From the NCBI RefSeq assembly GCF_901933205.1, contig NC_044574.1, positions 21,127,733 to 21,191,732 on the forward strand: DNA of 64,000 nt, given 5' to 3'. Numbering within the stretch: position 1 is the first letter of the stretch; every line of letters starts with the position of its first letter. Shown one piece after another: positions 1-12,780 of the stretch. Source of the DNA: Camarhynchus parvulus. Its lineage: Eukaryota; Chordata; Aves; Passeriformes; Thraupidae. A model generated the notes under the pieces. The model worked only from the letters and a program-made list of their open reading frames with translations. It was not told where the DNA came from and did not search any database. The translations under genes were made by a program, and so were the position numbers.

Positions 1-2879
1 GTATTCCATATTAATAAAAGGCATCCTGTGTGCCATTATCTTCTGAACATTTCCATAGTTATATTTATTGTTAATCTGGCTGCCTTACAGTCTTCTGTCC
101 TATGTAAGATTCTTCCTAAACAGGATTATTCATTATTTCCTTTTATGCAAATAAAAATAATTCAGTTTTAGATGGTTCACTGTACAGTACATGGGATAAG
201 TAACTGGTTTTTATGGAGCTGGAGTTAAAGGTATTTTTGAACTACATTTTGGCATTTGCTTATGGTAATAAAACCTGAAGTCCTTTTTACTAGCTTCACT
301 CTCCAAGTTTTCCTATACTTATATGGAACACACATGCTTTTTTTCATCCCAGTAGATGTAAAATATGCACCCTTAATTATCTTAAGGGAGAAAAAAAAGC
401 CTTTCTTCTGAAGTTTTATGTTACCACATACCCCTTAAGATATGATCAGGCAGAAGCCTTTGACTTTTTTTCCATATTTGCCAGCCCCAGGTCTCAAAGG
501 ATTGCAAGCTTTCAACTCCATTTAATTTCCTAATTACTATTTAGATAATTAAATTGCCCTTACTGCTCATGAGTGGCTCTGAGTAGGAATTACATGGCAT
601 TTTATAAACGCAGTCTGTGCTTTCTTTTTAAAACCAGGGTAATTCCATTCTGTCTGTTCATGTTTTAACAAAGCAAAGTTCTATGTTGGAAATGTCACTA
701 ATATTATACACAGCCCAGCAATCTAAGCTCAGTGTCCTGTGTATGCTGAACGGATAAAATGTCCTTGTAAGTACAAAGTGCATCTGAAGGAGACTGTGAT
801 TATAACTTGTGTAAGCCATTATATGAAATTAAGATGTGTATTAGTTAATTTTTCTTACAAATTAAATCCCTGTTTGTTCATAGCAATATACTGAATTATA
901 TTTCAGTGTTGTCTTGATAATTTATCGTTCTTAACATTATGAATTAAATTCAGGTCTGACGCCACAGAAACCTTATTAATTTCTAATTGCTTTCCATTTC
1001 AATTATTTCCTGTTTTGACCTGCCAATAAGTGCTAAATAAAGTGCTCACAAACTCAGCAAAAAAAAAATATTCCAATCATAAAGATCCAGATAAAATAAG
1101 AGCACTACTCTGTGGTAAATAGAAAAATTAAGAACATGGTAGAAAAATGGAGGGAACTAGTATTATCAAAGAAAATATTCCTCCTCTCAGGGCTCTTGAC
1201 AGACATAACTTAACAGATGAGCTACAGCTCCTATCACCTCCACTCATCTTTCCCAATCCAAAGGCTAACAGAGCTGTCCTGAGGTACATATACTTTATAT
1301 GCTTACAAATGAGGTCCAGCATCATCTCAGTTTTGAGTATGTCATAAAGTTAAACAAAACTGGAGTAATTTTAACATAAGATGAAGGATGAAGGCTGTGG
1401 TGACTGTATTTATTAACAAGCAAATCAGGGATCCATCCCTCTGGGGAGGCAAGACTGGTCAGGAGGGCATGGAGAAGTGCTAAGGGCAGCAATAGCTTTA
1501 GCCACTCAATTTCAATCCACTGCTCCATGACCGTCAGTGGTCTCAATTAGTCTAACCACATTCCTTGTGTGATTTTAAGAGTCCCACACCTTAAGCAAAA
1601 TGCATGTCTGCTTCTGCATGGCTCCCTTACAAGTATTTATAGACCTCAAAGAACAAAGAAATATTTTTTCTTCTCTAATATTAAGCAGATGATTATAAGA
1701 AGAGGTGTGTGTTCATGCATATAACAATTCTATGCATTTTTTTCCCATGTTGTTTAAGGGTGATAGATACAAAAATATTTTCCTAGAATTTCAGTAGCCT
1801 ATAATGTGAAGGGAAAATATATGTTAAGAAACAGTCTGTGATATTTTATGTCAAAAAACAGATGATGTAAAGAGTTTTCAACTCAACCTAACAAATAGGT
1901 TTTGCATGAGAAGTTTGATTAATTACGTTTTCAAAGCATCAGCATTCCATAACGAAGTAAAGAACTAGCTTGTAGTTTCCTTTTCCTTTTCTCCCAAAAG
2001 AATGATGTGACTGGGTTGCAGCAGCTATCAAGCAATTGAAAATAGCCAACAATGTTGTATCCAACATAAAATATAGGGAGCAAGGGCTGCAGGGCATTCT
2101 GTAAGGGAGGAGGATATGAGCCACCTTGTGCCATTCCTGCATGCAGGGTCAGAGCCTTCCCTGAGGGATTGCAGTCCGTGGATGAGCCTCATTGGAGCAG
2201 GGGAGCAGAAGGAAATAAGGAACAGGTGAGGAAAACACGTAAGAAGCAAAGAGTAGCAGAAGGAAATCTTTGTGCTGTGGCCTCAGCCTCCTGCACCATC
2301 TGTTGCCATGTCATCAAGGTGGGACTGAATGTATGTGGCAAAAGCAAGAGGAATTTAGACTAGGAAGAGGAGAGGAGGCGTGTTTGGTCATGCCTTTTGC
2401 TTTTCTTGTGGCGAGTTATTTGTATGAAAACAAAAGTCAATAACATAAGGCAGTAAGAACAACACAGAAAGAAAAATAAGTACAGGTCCATATTTCTGGG
2501 TATTATTTTATCCTTATTAGGATCAAAAACTCTATATCAGCAGGATTAATTTTTCTGTAGTCAAATAGAGCTTGTCACAAGCACATAAAAAATAGTGTGT
2601 TACCCAGATTTACAATCTTTCTATGTAGGCTTTTTTCCTATTCTTTTTTTATAGCTGATGGAAAGAGTATCTACAAAAGTCAAAAAGAGATTGGTCAAAG
2701 AAACAAAATTATATTACCAGGTGCAGATTTATCAGAGATATAAATATTAAAAAATTAAAATCTTCTTGTTTAGAGAAATAGTCATGAGCAATCAGCTGAA
2801 TTTTGAAAATTTATACTGAATGAAAAAAACAGTTTAAAACATAGGTCATCAAAAACTGCAATGTACATCTTAATTGCAG
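1..2879. other. AT-rich unique DNA, no gene seen
   Basis: I see no gene, RNA gene or recognised repeat here. Open frames on both strands are short (under about 75 codons), do not resemble known proteins and have the composition of translated AT-rich DNA. There are short A and T runs (for example nine A near 1060) but no long tandem array. Consistent with intergenic or intronic bird DNA. Confidence 0.6.
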
Positions 2880-3293
2880 TGACGGGCGGCGGTATACTAA
2901 ACACAAAGTTAAAAAGTATATTACATATGATTAATAAAATAACTGGTGTAAAAGGAGGCACCTGAAGATAGCAGACAAAAGCCGAAGGCAGAGGCACCGC
3001 TAGAGGCAGCGGGAGCGCAGGAGGGAAGACCGAGCCGATCAGTTTTCCGTGGAGGGTAGGTTTATTAGGGACTGAAGGGTGGTCACAGAAAACACAGGAT
3101 CCTTCCCCTGGCTTATAAAAAACATACAGACCAATCAACACATGAAACATCAAATGAGGTGACACAGAACAACCATTAACAATGTTACAATAAACATTCT
3201 CCCAATCACCACCCTAATCGTACAGTATTATCTACTGGGAGTGGGTCGGGGGTGATGGAAAACAGTGAAACAAGAGGGACTGACCTGATGACA
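2880..3293 (-). mobile_element. Probable solo LTR of an endogenous retrovirus
   Basis: Read on the minus strand, this 414-bp segment has LTR organisation. It starts TGTCATCAGG at 3293, has a TATA-like TTTTATAAGCC at about 3111-3120 and an AATAAA signal at 3061-3066 about 50 bases downstream. A GC-rich U5-like part follows, and it ends CCGCCCGTCA at 2880. It is far richer in GC than its flanks. No gag, pol or env sequence adjoins it, so it reads as a solo LTR. The string CAGTG lies across both ends (2877-2881 and 3292-3296), but not in the position a canonical TG...CA LTR predicts, so the exact ends are uncertain. The 127-codon open frame across it (2782-3165, minus) is incidental. The family assignment to a bird ERV is an inference. 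Confidence 0.6.
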
Positions 3294-4385
3294 GTGCTAG
3301 ATTACACAAAAAATAGGGAATTAGATGATACAACAACTAACCCTGAAAAGGGATGCCAAACTTCAAAGCTGTCGTCAAAAAATGTGATACAACTAAATGA
3401 GATTAAATATACAACTTGTAAAATCTAACTCTTAAACAGTAAAATGACATGAACCCCTACTAACACTACCTTGCATTTTCTGTTTTCTTGAAGCTGGTCT
3501 AAAACTGATTTAACTTTCAGATACTTTAATAAAATAGCTATGTGACTGCAACAGACTGAGAGATCAAATTCATATCACTGTATGAACAGTTATAAATTCA
3601 ATACTATGATCCTAAAACCATATTTGAGGAGCTTCACCAAGATCTATAGTCAAGATGACAGCTGTTAGTGATAATCGGGTTTTTTTTACAGTTAAAAGCA
3701 GTGCATGTCATTGCCCATTTCCCACTTGTTACTTCTTAAACACTTATCTAAGTCTTCTTGTTCTTGATACTAGAAATCAAGATTTAACTCCTTTGTTTGA
3801 TGTAGAGTTATGGTTCAGAGAAAACCTTTCCTTGTACAGACTTGCAACCTGAAAAGTCTTGAGAATATATTTATTATATATTGTGTTACATTACATTATA
3901 TTTAAGTTAGATTGCATTATGCTTTGTTATGTTATATTATATTGCATAACATTATGCTATATTATTATTAGCTTTGCTTATATTTTATTTTATTTTATTC
4001 TTTTTTTAGTAAATTATTTCACTTAAGGTGTCAGAAGGCCAGTATTTGCTTAGGCAAAAAATTAAAAAACATACCAATGACCAAGAACATGAAGCATTGG
4101 TATAAAATTAAAAATAATTATAACACAATTTCTGAATGTGTTTGCAGGCTTATTTTAATTAGTCATTACCATAGCTGATGTTCATGTTATGGTAAAAGCA
4201 TTGTGTTTCTTTTAATTTGACATGTATTATTTAATGAATGATAAAACATTGTCCATTTTGTGTACAGGGAAAAAATTGTTTTGATAAAAAAACCAAAAAA
4301 CAACTTATTGATTATTTTCAGATGCGTCAATGCATGTATTCATATGTGTGTTTATATGAGTATATGTATATATGCATGCATTTTG
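3294..4385. other. AT-rich unique DNA with decayed ATTA/TTAT tract
   Basis: No gene seen. At about 3865-4000 the DNA is an irregular string of TTATATT, ACATTAT and TATTTTATTT words, the look of an old simple repeat. The rest is unremarkable AT-rich sequence. Confidence 0.55.
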
Positions 4386-4524
4386 TTTAGCATATGGCAC
4401 AAATAATGTCAAGGTTGCAGGTTTGATCCCAGTAGAGGCCATTCACTTAAGAGTTGGACTTGTTGATCCTTGTGGGTCCCTTCCCCCAGAATGCTTGCTC
4501 AGAATATTCTGTGTGATTCTGTAA
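4386..4524 (+). mobile_element. SINE: tRNA-Ile-derived head plus CR1 3' tail
   Basis: Positions 4386-4440 align, without gaps, to the 3' three quarters of a vertebrate tRNA-Ile(AAT). The anticodon-stem part reads ACAAATAATGTCAAGG, the B-box equivalent is GGTTTGATCCC, and the tRNA ends GAGGCCA. Many differences are C to T or G to A, as expected from decay of CpG sites. A CR1-type 3' tail follows directly: GTTGGACTTGTTGATCC, then GGGTCCCTTCC, then an AATATTCTGTG/GATTCTG end at about 4503-4522. The first 20 or so tRNA bases, which hold the A box, are missing or unrecognisable, so it is 5'-truncated and cannot be a tRNA gene. There is an extra dozen bases in the tail (about 4484-4497). This matches the songbird tRNA/CR1 SINE that I recall as TguSINE1; the name is from memory. 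Confidence 0.75.
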
Positions 4525-6787
4525 TTTTCCCTGGGCTTTTTGTTGGTTTTTGCTTACATTAGTTAAAATCCTTATTACCATATCTGAAAAAGGGTACATG
4601 AAAAGCTGGAGCAGCATGAGCTGATAATACATCTACATCAAATATCAGAGGTAAAGACACATTTTATATAACATTTTGAAAATAATTTCTGTAAATGAAA
4701 AAAACACAGTCTGTTTGAGGTGGCATTTTCAATAACTTATGGTAGCTGTCCAAAATATCACAAATGGAAGTACAAACTACCTGTACTAGTCCTCTGTTAT
4801 CTGCCTAAAGTATAGGAAGCCAACATCAAACACAGAAAATTAATTGAATTTTGGATTGTTTTCAAGATGCTTTAGTAATGTTCTCAGATTGAATTAAAAA
4901 CCTTTATCTTTTGGAAGTCATATTTTTATTGATTTCAGATGCAATATAGTCAAAAGGATTTTGAAATCTATGGAACCTTCCTATTTACTTCAGTGAATTT
5001 GAACCAGGTCCCTATCTGACAGCATTGTTTAAGATGATTAAAGCTAATTTTAAAACAGTAAGTATAATTAAAAAATGCATATGAACTAAGAAATATTGCT
5101 ATCTATTCAAACAGCAGCCAAAGTGCAGTGCAAAGCAGCCAAGCAATTCCCTCTTAAAATAAATAGCAACATACTATTATGGAAGGACAAGGGGGATGCT
5201 TCATTTGTAATTCAGGAACAGTGAGTCGTTACAATTGACACACTAAGTCAAAAGAGTGCCAGCTATACACATATCTGTGCTCATATATACTACTTTCCTT
5301 GTGGCCAGTTCAGATGTAGCTAGAGCAATTATAACAAAGATAAGTGGTGAGAACAGTTATCTTACAGAAAATACAGTAGTTTTTGTCATTTATATATATA
5401 TATTGTGATAAAGTTCAGATTTTTGTTTGTTTCAAAAGTTTAACTATATTCTAGAAATAAAATCTTTCAGTAAAACTTCAGTAAAATATAGATGTATTTT
5501 AATATAATCACATGTTTTAATTGGTGGTTTCTTAGGTAAGAAATATCAGTTTAGTTAACTAATATAGAGACACTGCATTATAAAATTCCAGTGAAACCTG
5601 AATTCATTGAGTCAGACATTCCTCTATTACAGAAGATACCAGTGCTGTAACAGGAACATGAATAAAATTACCAAAACCACTGGTATCTGAAGATATTAAG
5701 ATGAATCATAAGGCCTTAATTATAAAGTTGTAAAAATAACATGTTTACATAATATCACATAGTTTTATCGGGGAGAGGAAGGGTGTGTGTATGTTACATT
5801 TCTGTTTAAGTTTCTTTCAGCTTTAAGGCATGTTTACTTATATACAGAGCTACATATTTATTTATTTGTTTGTTTGTTTAATGTATATACAGGACAACTT
5901 TATTACCAAAAGATGAAGAGTATATTGAATACTGTAAAAAAAGACTTAACACTGAACTGAGTAAAATTAATTCAAAAAACGTAGTCCTAAAAAAACCAAA
6001 ACCAGAAAAATGGGAAGGAATGAGTTGGTAATTCACAAGAAACAAGAACACCATGAGAAGATATTGCTACAGAACAGAATATGCTGTACTTTCTGGCCTA
6101 AAACCTGGTTTAGTAGCAAAAGTTACCATAAAGCACAAACTATACGTAATATGAAAATCTGATTTAAGGATGAAAAATGCTCCTACTCAATCAAAATTGC
6201 TTTAAAAATTGTGACAACCTCTATGATCGGAATAGTAAGTTCCCATTTTTTTAAACAAATAATTTTAGAAAGTGTGACCTTAAGGTCACGATATTGCCTG
6301 ATCCCATAAAATATTTAAAATTAATTTCATTTGTCTGCTTTCATTTATCTAATAATTAACTAGGAATCATCTTCTTGACTTATCTATGTCCCTCCCATGT
6401 TTGCAAATCTCTGTAATGCTTCAGCATGAAGCTAAAGTGGAGAACAAGAATACATCATACAGAGCACAGTTACTATTTTGGGTCCAGGAGCTCTGTGATT
6501 GCTTTAGAAAAGCCACACTACCATGCATATAAGGATTTCCTCTCATCAGGTCTTCTTTACTTAAATTTGGTTCTGCAGTCACAGCTCAGCAATACTGGCA
6601 TCATTTTCCTGTCTGAATCCTATGAAACCTAACCCAATGATCTCTCTTAGAGAGATACACAAAAGACCATAAACTAAAAGACCAATAAAATAATCCAACT
6701 ATAAGGAAAAATTTGGTTATCTTTGCTCATGAAATTCCACAAGTACAAAAGACAAGTCCCACACTTGTAAAGAAAGAACTTCCATGG
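4525..6787. other. AT-rich unique DNA with small simple repeats
   Basis: No gene seen. Small simple repeats are present: a TA run at about 5391-5402 and a TTTA/TTTG run at about 5857-5880. Open frames are at most about 68 codons and look random. Confidence 0.55.
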
Positions 6788-7455
6788 AGTACTAGAGGCT
6801 GAGACTTCACTGGCAGGGAAGATCTGGGAAGATCTGAGAAGAATCTGGTGGCACTGCTAGACAGCAAGCTGGGCATCAGCAAGTAGCACAAGAAGACCAA
6901 GAACTTCCTGAGTTATACTAAGTGCATGACTAAGAAGTCTAAGGGAGGAGATTCTATCTTTCTCCTTAGCACTTGTGAGACTGCATCTGGAGTCCAGTAT
7001 AAAATTTTGGACTTCTCAGTCAGTCAAAGTCATTGGTTAATTGGAGCAAGTTCAAGCAGAGTCAGCAATGTGGTCAGGAGCTGGAGGACTTTTACTGTGA
7101 ATAGAGACTGAAGGAGCTGGAATGGGTCAGACTGCAGAAGAGGTGGCTCTAAGCTCCTAGATGATGATGAGCTCATCAAGACCATGGAGCTGTTCACAGT
7201 GCTCTGTGGTGGTGGGACAAGGTACCATAGATATAAATTGAAATGAAAGAAACTTTATCTACAAGTAGGCAATCAAACAGTAAAACAGGCTGTGCAGAGA
7301 TGTGAAGTCTCAGTATTTGGGGTTTTTAAGAACCAGCTGGATTAAAATTTGAGTAACCTTGTTTGACCTCAGATATGACCCTGTCATGCACTAGAGTTGG
7401 ATTTTCAACATCCTGATGACCTCCATAAACTGAACGATCTTATGATCCTAAGGGT
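6788..7455 (+). mobile_element. CR1 LINE, 5'-truncated 3' part, decayed
   Basis: This plus-strand segment follows the order of the last part of CR1 ORF2 and its 3' end. It has the block encoding 'LLDSKLGISK' (6857 on), the 'thumb' region with CTGGAGGACTTTTACTGTGAA, a block with AACAGGCTGTGCAGAGATGTGAAG (about 7277-7300), and 'TTTTTAAGAACCAGCTGGAT' at about 7323-7342. It ends in a CR1-like AACGATCTTATGATCC at about 7432-7447. Stops and frameshifts are frequent. It contains an 11-bp tandem duplication (GGAAGATCTGG, about 6819-6840). Copies truncated like this are the usual product of LINE reverse transcription. Confidence 0.7.
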
Positions 7456-10339
7456 ACTCATTTATCACATGGCAAAATAGAATAAAAATCTGTGAAATAA
7501 CTGTAAGGCAAGGATTTTCAGTTCTTTTCACTAAAAAGTTTACCTGAACTCTTAGAATAAAAAATGTCTCGAAGACTGCATTCAAAACTTGGATAATCAA
7601 AATCTTCCCTGAGGTGTTGCATAGCCCTGGGAAGACTCAAAACTTCTAGGAACTTCTTTAAATTATACAGCTGTGTAACTAAATTGTGGTACAGTAAAAA
7701 CCTCATTATTCTCCTTAACAGCCAATGTTGAATACTTGTGATGCAGAATATATATGTAAAATAGACTGAAACTGCATTTCCACACACACTATTGAGAATA
7801 ATTAAGTTTACAAAGAGAAGTTTTATTATAAAACAACAGTTTACAAAAAGAAGAATCTGTGACAAAACTATTGGTTAAAAAACCCCACTAAATCAAGAAA
7901 TGGTACATTTTAAAAATTATAAGATACATACAGAACTACTGTATGGTCATCAGCAACATTTCAGATGGAGTAGATGTGTCTGGAGGAAGAAATTGCTGAA
8001 ATCTTGCCCTGTTGTGTGGCTCCAATATACAAGATAAAAATAGACTGAAATAGGAAAGAAAATATTAGTAAGTAAATAGGCAAACATCAGGCATATTATT
8101 TGTGTATAAAGACAAAATATCTTTTTCAATTTCTTTTTCTGAAAGTAGAATTATTTTACTTCAAGAAAGCCTGTATATCATGATCAAGACGAATATGTAT
8201 AACTTTATTCCTTTTATTTAAATAATCAGATAAACCACTTTTAAAACAGATTTCTCTTTTTCCAGAGGGTGAACAGAATGCACAAAAAAGCAATACATGT
8301 CTTCTATTTTACAGGAAGCAAGGATTACCAAGGGCAGTTTAATACATGTAATTATTATATAATAAAAACATGTTCTTGTACATGTTATCAGATAAGAGTC
8401 CTAATTAAGAAAAAAAGATACATAAACTGGTAATGTTTATTAAGAATTAAAACAAAATAATCTCCTTTCACTTGCAAATGAAATAACATTTTTTCCCTCT
8501 TGAACATATTCCTTATAGAAAAGCACAGAAACCTCAGTAATATATCCAAATTAAAACCAGTATTTTACATGATGATCTCTTACAAAATGTTTGATACATG
8601 CATATGTAATCAAGAATTGTTATCAATAATTTTTAACACTGGCTACTTATAAAATCATGCTCTAACTTTTTTTCCTTTACTGTGAAAAGACATTTATTTC
8701 TTACTGAGGTTAGCCAGGATGCTCTATTTCCATCAAAAATGGGACAGATTCACCTTTTCCACTCAAGTTAACCTGGTAGTTGAAACTAAGCTACAACTTT
8801 ATTTGATTTCATCTGATACATAGGAAAAAAAAATTAAAGTGAAAAAGCAAACAAAGCAAAGGAACCACAACCTTTCCCTCCACTGCACAACGTCCTTTTG
8901 CAGATTTCTTTAACTCCTTAGTTTATTCAGGGGAAAAAAGTCTCAGTCTTAAAAGCAACTTTTTTCTCTCCCAACATCATTCTGTCTTTGTTTACACGTT
9001 TTCTTCACATTTTGACAGAGATTTGAAAATATAACTCGGTGCACAAATTGTCTCACTGCCTTCTGAATATTTGCATAAATTCACAACTTGCACTGAAAAC
9101 TTTCCTAAGCATTTGCAGGAGGGACAGCTTTTTCCAGGCAGAAATGAAACAGATACAGTTTTCCTTCATCATATTGCTGACTATTATGTCTTATTATCTA
9201 TAAATAGTAGCCTTTACTGAGATTTCACCCAAGGAGCCCACTCTAAAATTTCTGCATATCTTAATTTTATAATTATATTGACAAGCCAACTTACAAAGTT
9301 AAAACCAGGTCACTAGAAATAAAGAGCATTGGAAATTTTACTATGAAGTTTAAAAAAATAATTTACTTCTTTATATTAATAAATATAAATCTGCTGGAAA
9401 CTGGAATTCAGATGAGGGTAAATGCATACATATCTAGCCCAATTTTTCCCTCTTTCAAAAACAAGGATGGTTTTGAATAATTTTAAACCTCGAAACTAAC
9501 CCTCAAGTATTGGACTAAAAATAAATATCTCGAAATTTAATGTTTTTCTTTTCTTGCAGCTAAAACTGGTGCAGACTGCTGCATGCACACACACACATAG
9601 GCTAAGCTAAGAGATGAACAACCATCATGTCTTTTGCCTAGAGCAGTGGTTTCCAACCTTCAGGCTATGCTGAACCAAATCAGTTCTTTCTTGGGTTTGG
9701 AAAAGTCTGGCAGCAATTATGGGACTCTCCTGTGAATACTTATAAACAGGAACAAGATTTTTTTATAATATATATACACAATCAAATCTGAAATCTAGTC
9801 TACATTTTCCAAGCAGGAAGGAGACAACTTATTCTTTTAGATATGCAGCACTTGATTTTAGATATAATTTTTTATAAAAGTTGCTGTTAGCATTAAAAAA
9901 AAAGTTTGGTGTAATTATATTCACATTATAAGCCCAAGATGTTGTATGAATGAATGACATCTTGTAAGCTGGGTTAGGTTGCTATTTTGATTTTAAATAT
10001 GTTCTCTGTTTAATCTTTACTCTGGTTTTGGTTTTTTGTTTTGTTTTGTTTTTATTTCTCCTTTTGTGTTTCTGAGATATTTTCCTTCCAATTGCTGGGG
10101 ACACTTTCAGTTTCCATTAAACCAAAAGAAGATAGATGTGCTTATTACCTCTATCCATGGTGTTGGTCATCCTTGCTTAAAGAAAGTTAGAAGCATTAGG
10201 GAAAGTCAAGCAATATTTTTCAATTTTTAAAATTTGACTGAGGTTTGACTTTCCTGTTCTTTTCTTGGACTCTCTCTATATATACTTATTGCTTGATTTA
10301 TTACAAACAAGAAGAAATCAAATGCTCCCTGATGTACCT
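7456..10339. other. AT-rich unique DNA
   Basis: No gene seen. A 115-codon minus-strand frame (7518-7865) is hydrophobic and AT-driven, and has no recognisable domain. At 9646-9662 CAGTGGTTTCCAACCTT resembles one end of a hAT/Charlie-type DNA transposon, but I found no partner end. A TTTTG-rich low-complexity patch is at about 10024-10056. Confidence 0.55.
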
Positions 10340-10399
10340 GCTGTTTCATGGACTAAACTATTTAATATATTTCTAGTCCTCAAGAGTGGTTTGAGATGA

Positions 10400-11870
10400 G
10401 ACTAACTAGCATGTGGTCACTAAATTCTTCCATTTTATTTTTTTTAATAGGGGTTATGTTTCCCCTTTTTTAGTCAGTGGGAACAGCCACAACTTCTCAA
10501 ATGTAGATAGACAGTGCCAGTTCCTCTGACAGCTCCTTTGGCTTTTGCATCTCATCAGGTTTCATGGTCTTGTGCACCTTCAGGTCGCTTAGGTGCCCTC
10601 AGACCTGATATTCTCCTTCAGTGGGAGGTTCTTAATTCTCCCAGACCCTGACTTCACCTTCTGCAACTGAGTAACTGTGGCTGGAACACTTGCTGCTGAA
10701 GACTGAGGCAAAGAAGTAACTGAGTACCTCAACCTTATCCACATCCTGGGTAACCAGACCTCCCATTTCCTTCTAGAGGGCCCAGATTTTCCATCATCTT
10801 CCTTTTATCCCTGATCGCCTATGGAAGCTTTTCTTATCGCTCTTGCTGTCCCTGGTCCGATTAAATTCTATCAGAGCTTCAGCATTCCTAGCCTGATCCC
10901 TGACTGCTTTGACTATTTCTCCCTCCCTGTATTCCCCCCTGGCTTCCTGTCCTTGCTTCCACCCCCTGTAGGCCTCCTTTCTGCGTCTGAGTTTGTCCAG
11001 GAACTCATTGCTCATCTATGCAAGGCTTCCTGGCATTTCTGCCAGACTTCTTTGTCGGGATGTATCACTCCTGAGCTTGGAGGAGGTAACCCATGAATTT
11101 TAACCAAGTTTCTTGGACCCCTCTTCCCTCCAGGACTCTATCCCATGGTTCTGTACTAAGCAGGTCCCTGAAGAGCCCAAAATCTGTTATTCTAAATTGT
11201 AGCCTAATGAGCTTGCTCTGTGCTCTACTCATTGCCCTAAAGACCTTGAACCCCACCACTTCATGGTCACTGAAGCCAAGGATTCCCTTGAGCCTCACAC
11301 TCCCCAGCAGCTCCTTCTTGTTTGTGAGAATAAAGTCCAGCACAGCACATCTCTTCATTGGCTCTTCTATTACTTGGAGCAGGAACTTATCATCAATGCC
11401 TTCCAGGACCCTCTTGGATTGCTATGCCACTTCAACAGATATCAGGATGTTTTAAGTCCCCCGTTAGGGCCAAAGTTTGTGAGCATGAGGCTATTCCTAT
11501 ATGTCTGTAGAGGACCTCATCTGATGGGTCTTCCCAGTTGCATGGGCTGTAGCAGATCCCCACTATCTGAACCTGTCATCCCTTTAATCCTGACCCATAA
11601 GCTCTTGCTCAGCTTCTCATGCATCTCCTGGCAGAGCTCTATGTATTCCAGTTGGTCATTGACATAAAGAGCAATACCCCTCTTCTTCCTGTCTTCCCTG
11701 CCCGTCTTTTCTAAAATGCCTATATCCTTCCATTTCACCATTCCAGTCATAGGACCCATCCCACCACATATCCATGATACCAGCAAAACCATAGCTTTGC
11801 AGGCATGTGTACATCTCTAACTCCTCATTTATTCTCCGTGCTACATGTGTTTGCATAGAGATATTTAATT
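10400..11870 (-). pseudogene. CR1 ORF2 remnant (APE endonuclease, start of RT)
   Basis: Minus-strand remnant of the CR1 polyprotein. Endonuclease blocks occur in order. 'GIMDMWWDGSYDW' at about 11761-11781 stands where the family has ITETWW, so the catalytic Glu is Asp. 'GIALYVNDQLE' and 'SLWVRIKG' follow, then 'GDLKHPDIC' at about 11437-11464, where the family has GDFNHPDICW and the Asn is lost. 'GFSDHEVV' at about 11260-11280 keeps the catalytic Asp-His. The linker '[11 protein letters not shown]' lies near 10960. The RT start is marked by 'KVHKTMKPDEM' (about 10550-10583) and 'NITPIKK' (about 10450). The FADD block and everything after it are absent. Frameshifts near 11500 and 11360 split it. 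It cannot make an active enzyme. Confidence 0.75.
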
Positions 11871-12041
11871 TGGGCCCTGATGAAGAAAATTTACTGTCTG
11901 AAGTAGCAGGAAATACTTTGTGATGCTCTTCAGGTGCTCTCCTGCTGACCTGAATCCCTCTCAAGGCTTTGGGCATCTCTTGCTTGGGCACTTATATGAA
12001 ACAGGTAGGAGCAGGATTGAAGTTCCCTTCCCACAAGTTTC

Positions 12042-12780
12042 ATTTAAATTCCTCTTCACCAACTTGACAAGCTTATGACTGGAGATGCCTCTTTCCTTCT
12101 CTGACAGACAGATCCCATCAGTCTCCAGTAGATCAGGTGTCAAAAGTGAACCCCATTGTCTGAGTAGCTGAACCCTTGACAGCGGCACCAATCTTCTACC
12201 AATTTGTTGATTTTCCAGATTTAACTGGCCCTTTCAAATCTCTTTCATTTGACCAGGAGGACTGATGAAAAAACTACCCTACTCAGGGCCCTGTAATCCT
12301 TGACCCTCCTCAGACTGCTTCTGCCTGTATCACTGTTGGCCCCATGAAATAACAGCAGGGCATAATAGCCAGTGAACTAAGACTTGGTAGTGTCTCAGTG
12401 ACACCCCTTAAACAAGACCCTGATAGGAAGCACACCTCCCTGCAGATCATCAAGTGAGTAAATGGATGCTTCTGTGCCTCTCAGAAGAGTGTTGCCTCTC
12501 ACCCATTGCCTTTTCTTAGTTGCACTGGTTGTTACAGGGTGAGCAGATTGCGTTGCCTAACTCAGCTCCAGTTTTTCTCTGATGGAATGGGTCTTTCTCT
12601 TCTGTATGCAGAGCAGCAAAGCAGTTCTCCAAGGGCATCTCAGGCTTCAGGGGAATTCTCTTCCTCTGGTGTGTCCTTGCAAGCTGCTGCCTCCTGGCAA
12701 ATCTCAGCATTCCCCTGGGGTTTCCCTGGCTCAGGAAACCCCTATCTGCACGCCGCTATGCCTGTCTCTGCTGAGAAACA
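12042..12780 (-). pseudogene. CR1 ORF1 remnant (SGNH/GDSL-type esterase domain)
   Basis: CR1 ORF1 proteins carry an SGNH-hydrolase-like esterase domain that is thought to help the RNA particle. Three of its conserved blocks appear in the right order on the minus strand. The first, at about 12458-12502, encodes 'GNTLLRGTEASIY', where the family has GDSLLRGTEA. The second, at about 12322-12342, encodes 'GANSDTG' after 'LLLFH', where the family has GTND. The third, at about 12114-12119, holds the DG of 'LLETDGICLSEKE', with the C-terminal 'LVKLVKRNLN' just before 12042. The catalytic Ser equivalent in block one is changed (GDS to GNT), and the conserved His of DGxHL is Cys. Stops break the frame. 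Upstream, 'FAALHTEEKDP' (about 12600) matches the usual N-terminal linker. The family comparison is from memory. Confidence 0.72.

Noticed and set aside
2782..3165. 127-codon minus-strand frame with a proline-rich part
   Set aside because: It lies across the LTR's promoter and U5; the proline-rich part is translated GC-rich LTR sequence.
4386..4440. tRNA-Ile gene
   Set aside because: The 5' part with the A box is missing, the stems are broken by substitutions, and it is joined to a CR1 tail, so it is a SINE head.
9646..9662. One terminal inverted repeat of a hAT/Charlie-type DNA transposon
   Set aside because: The 17 bases look right, but no complementary end or target duplication was found within several kilobases.
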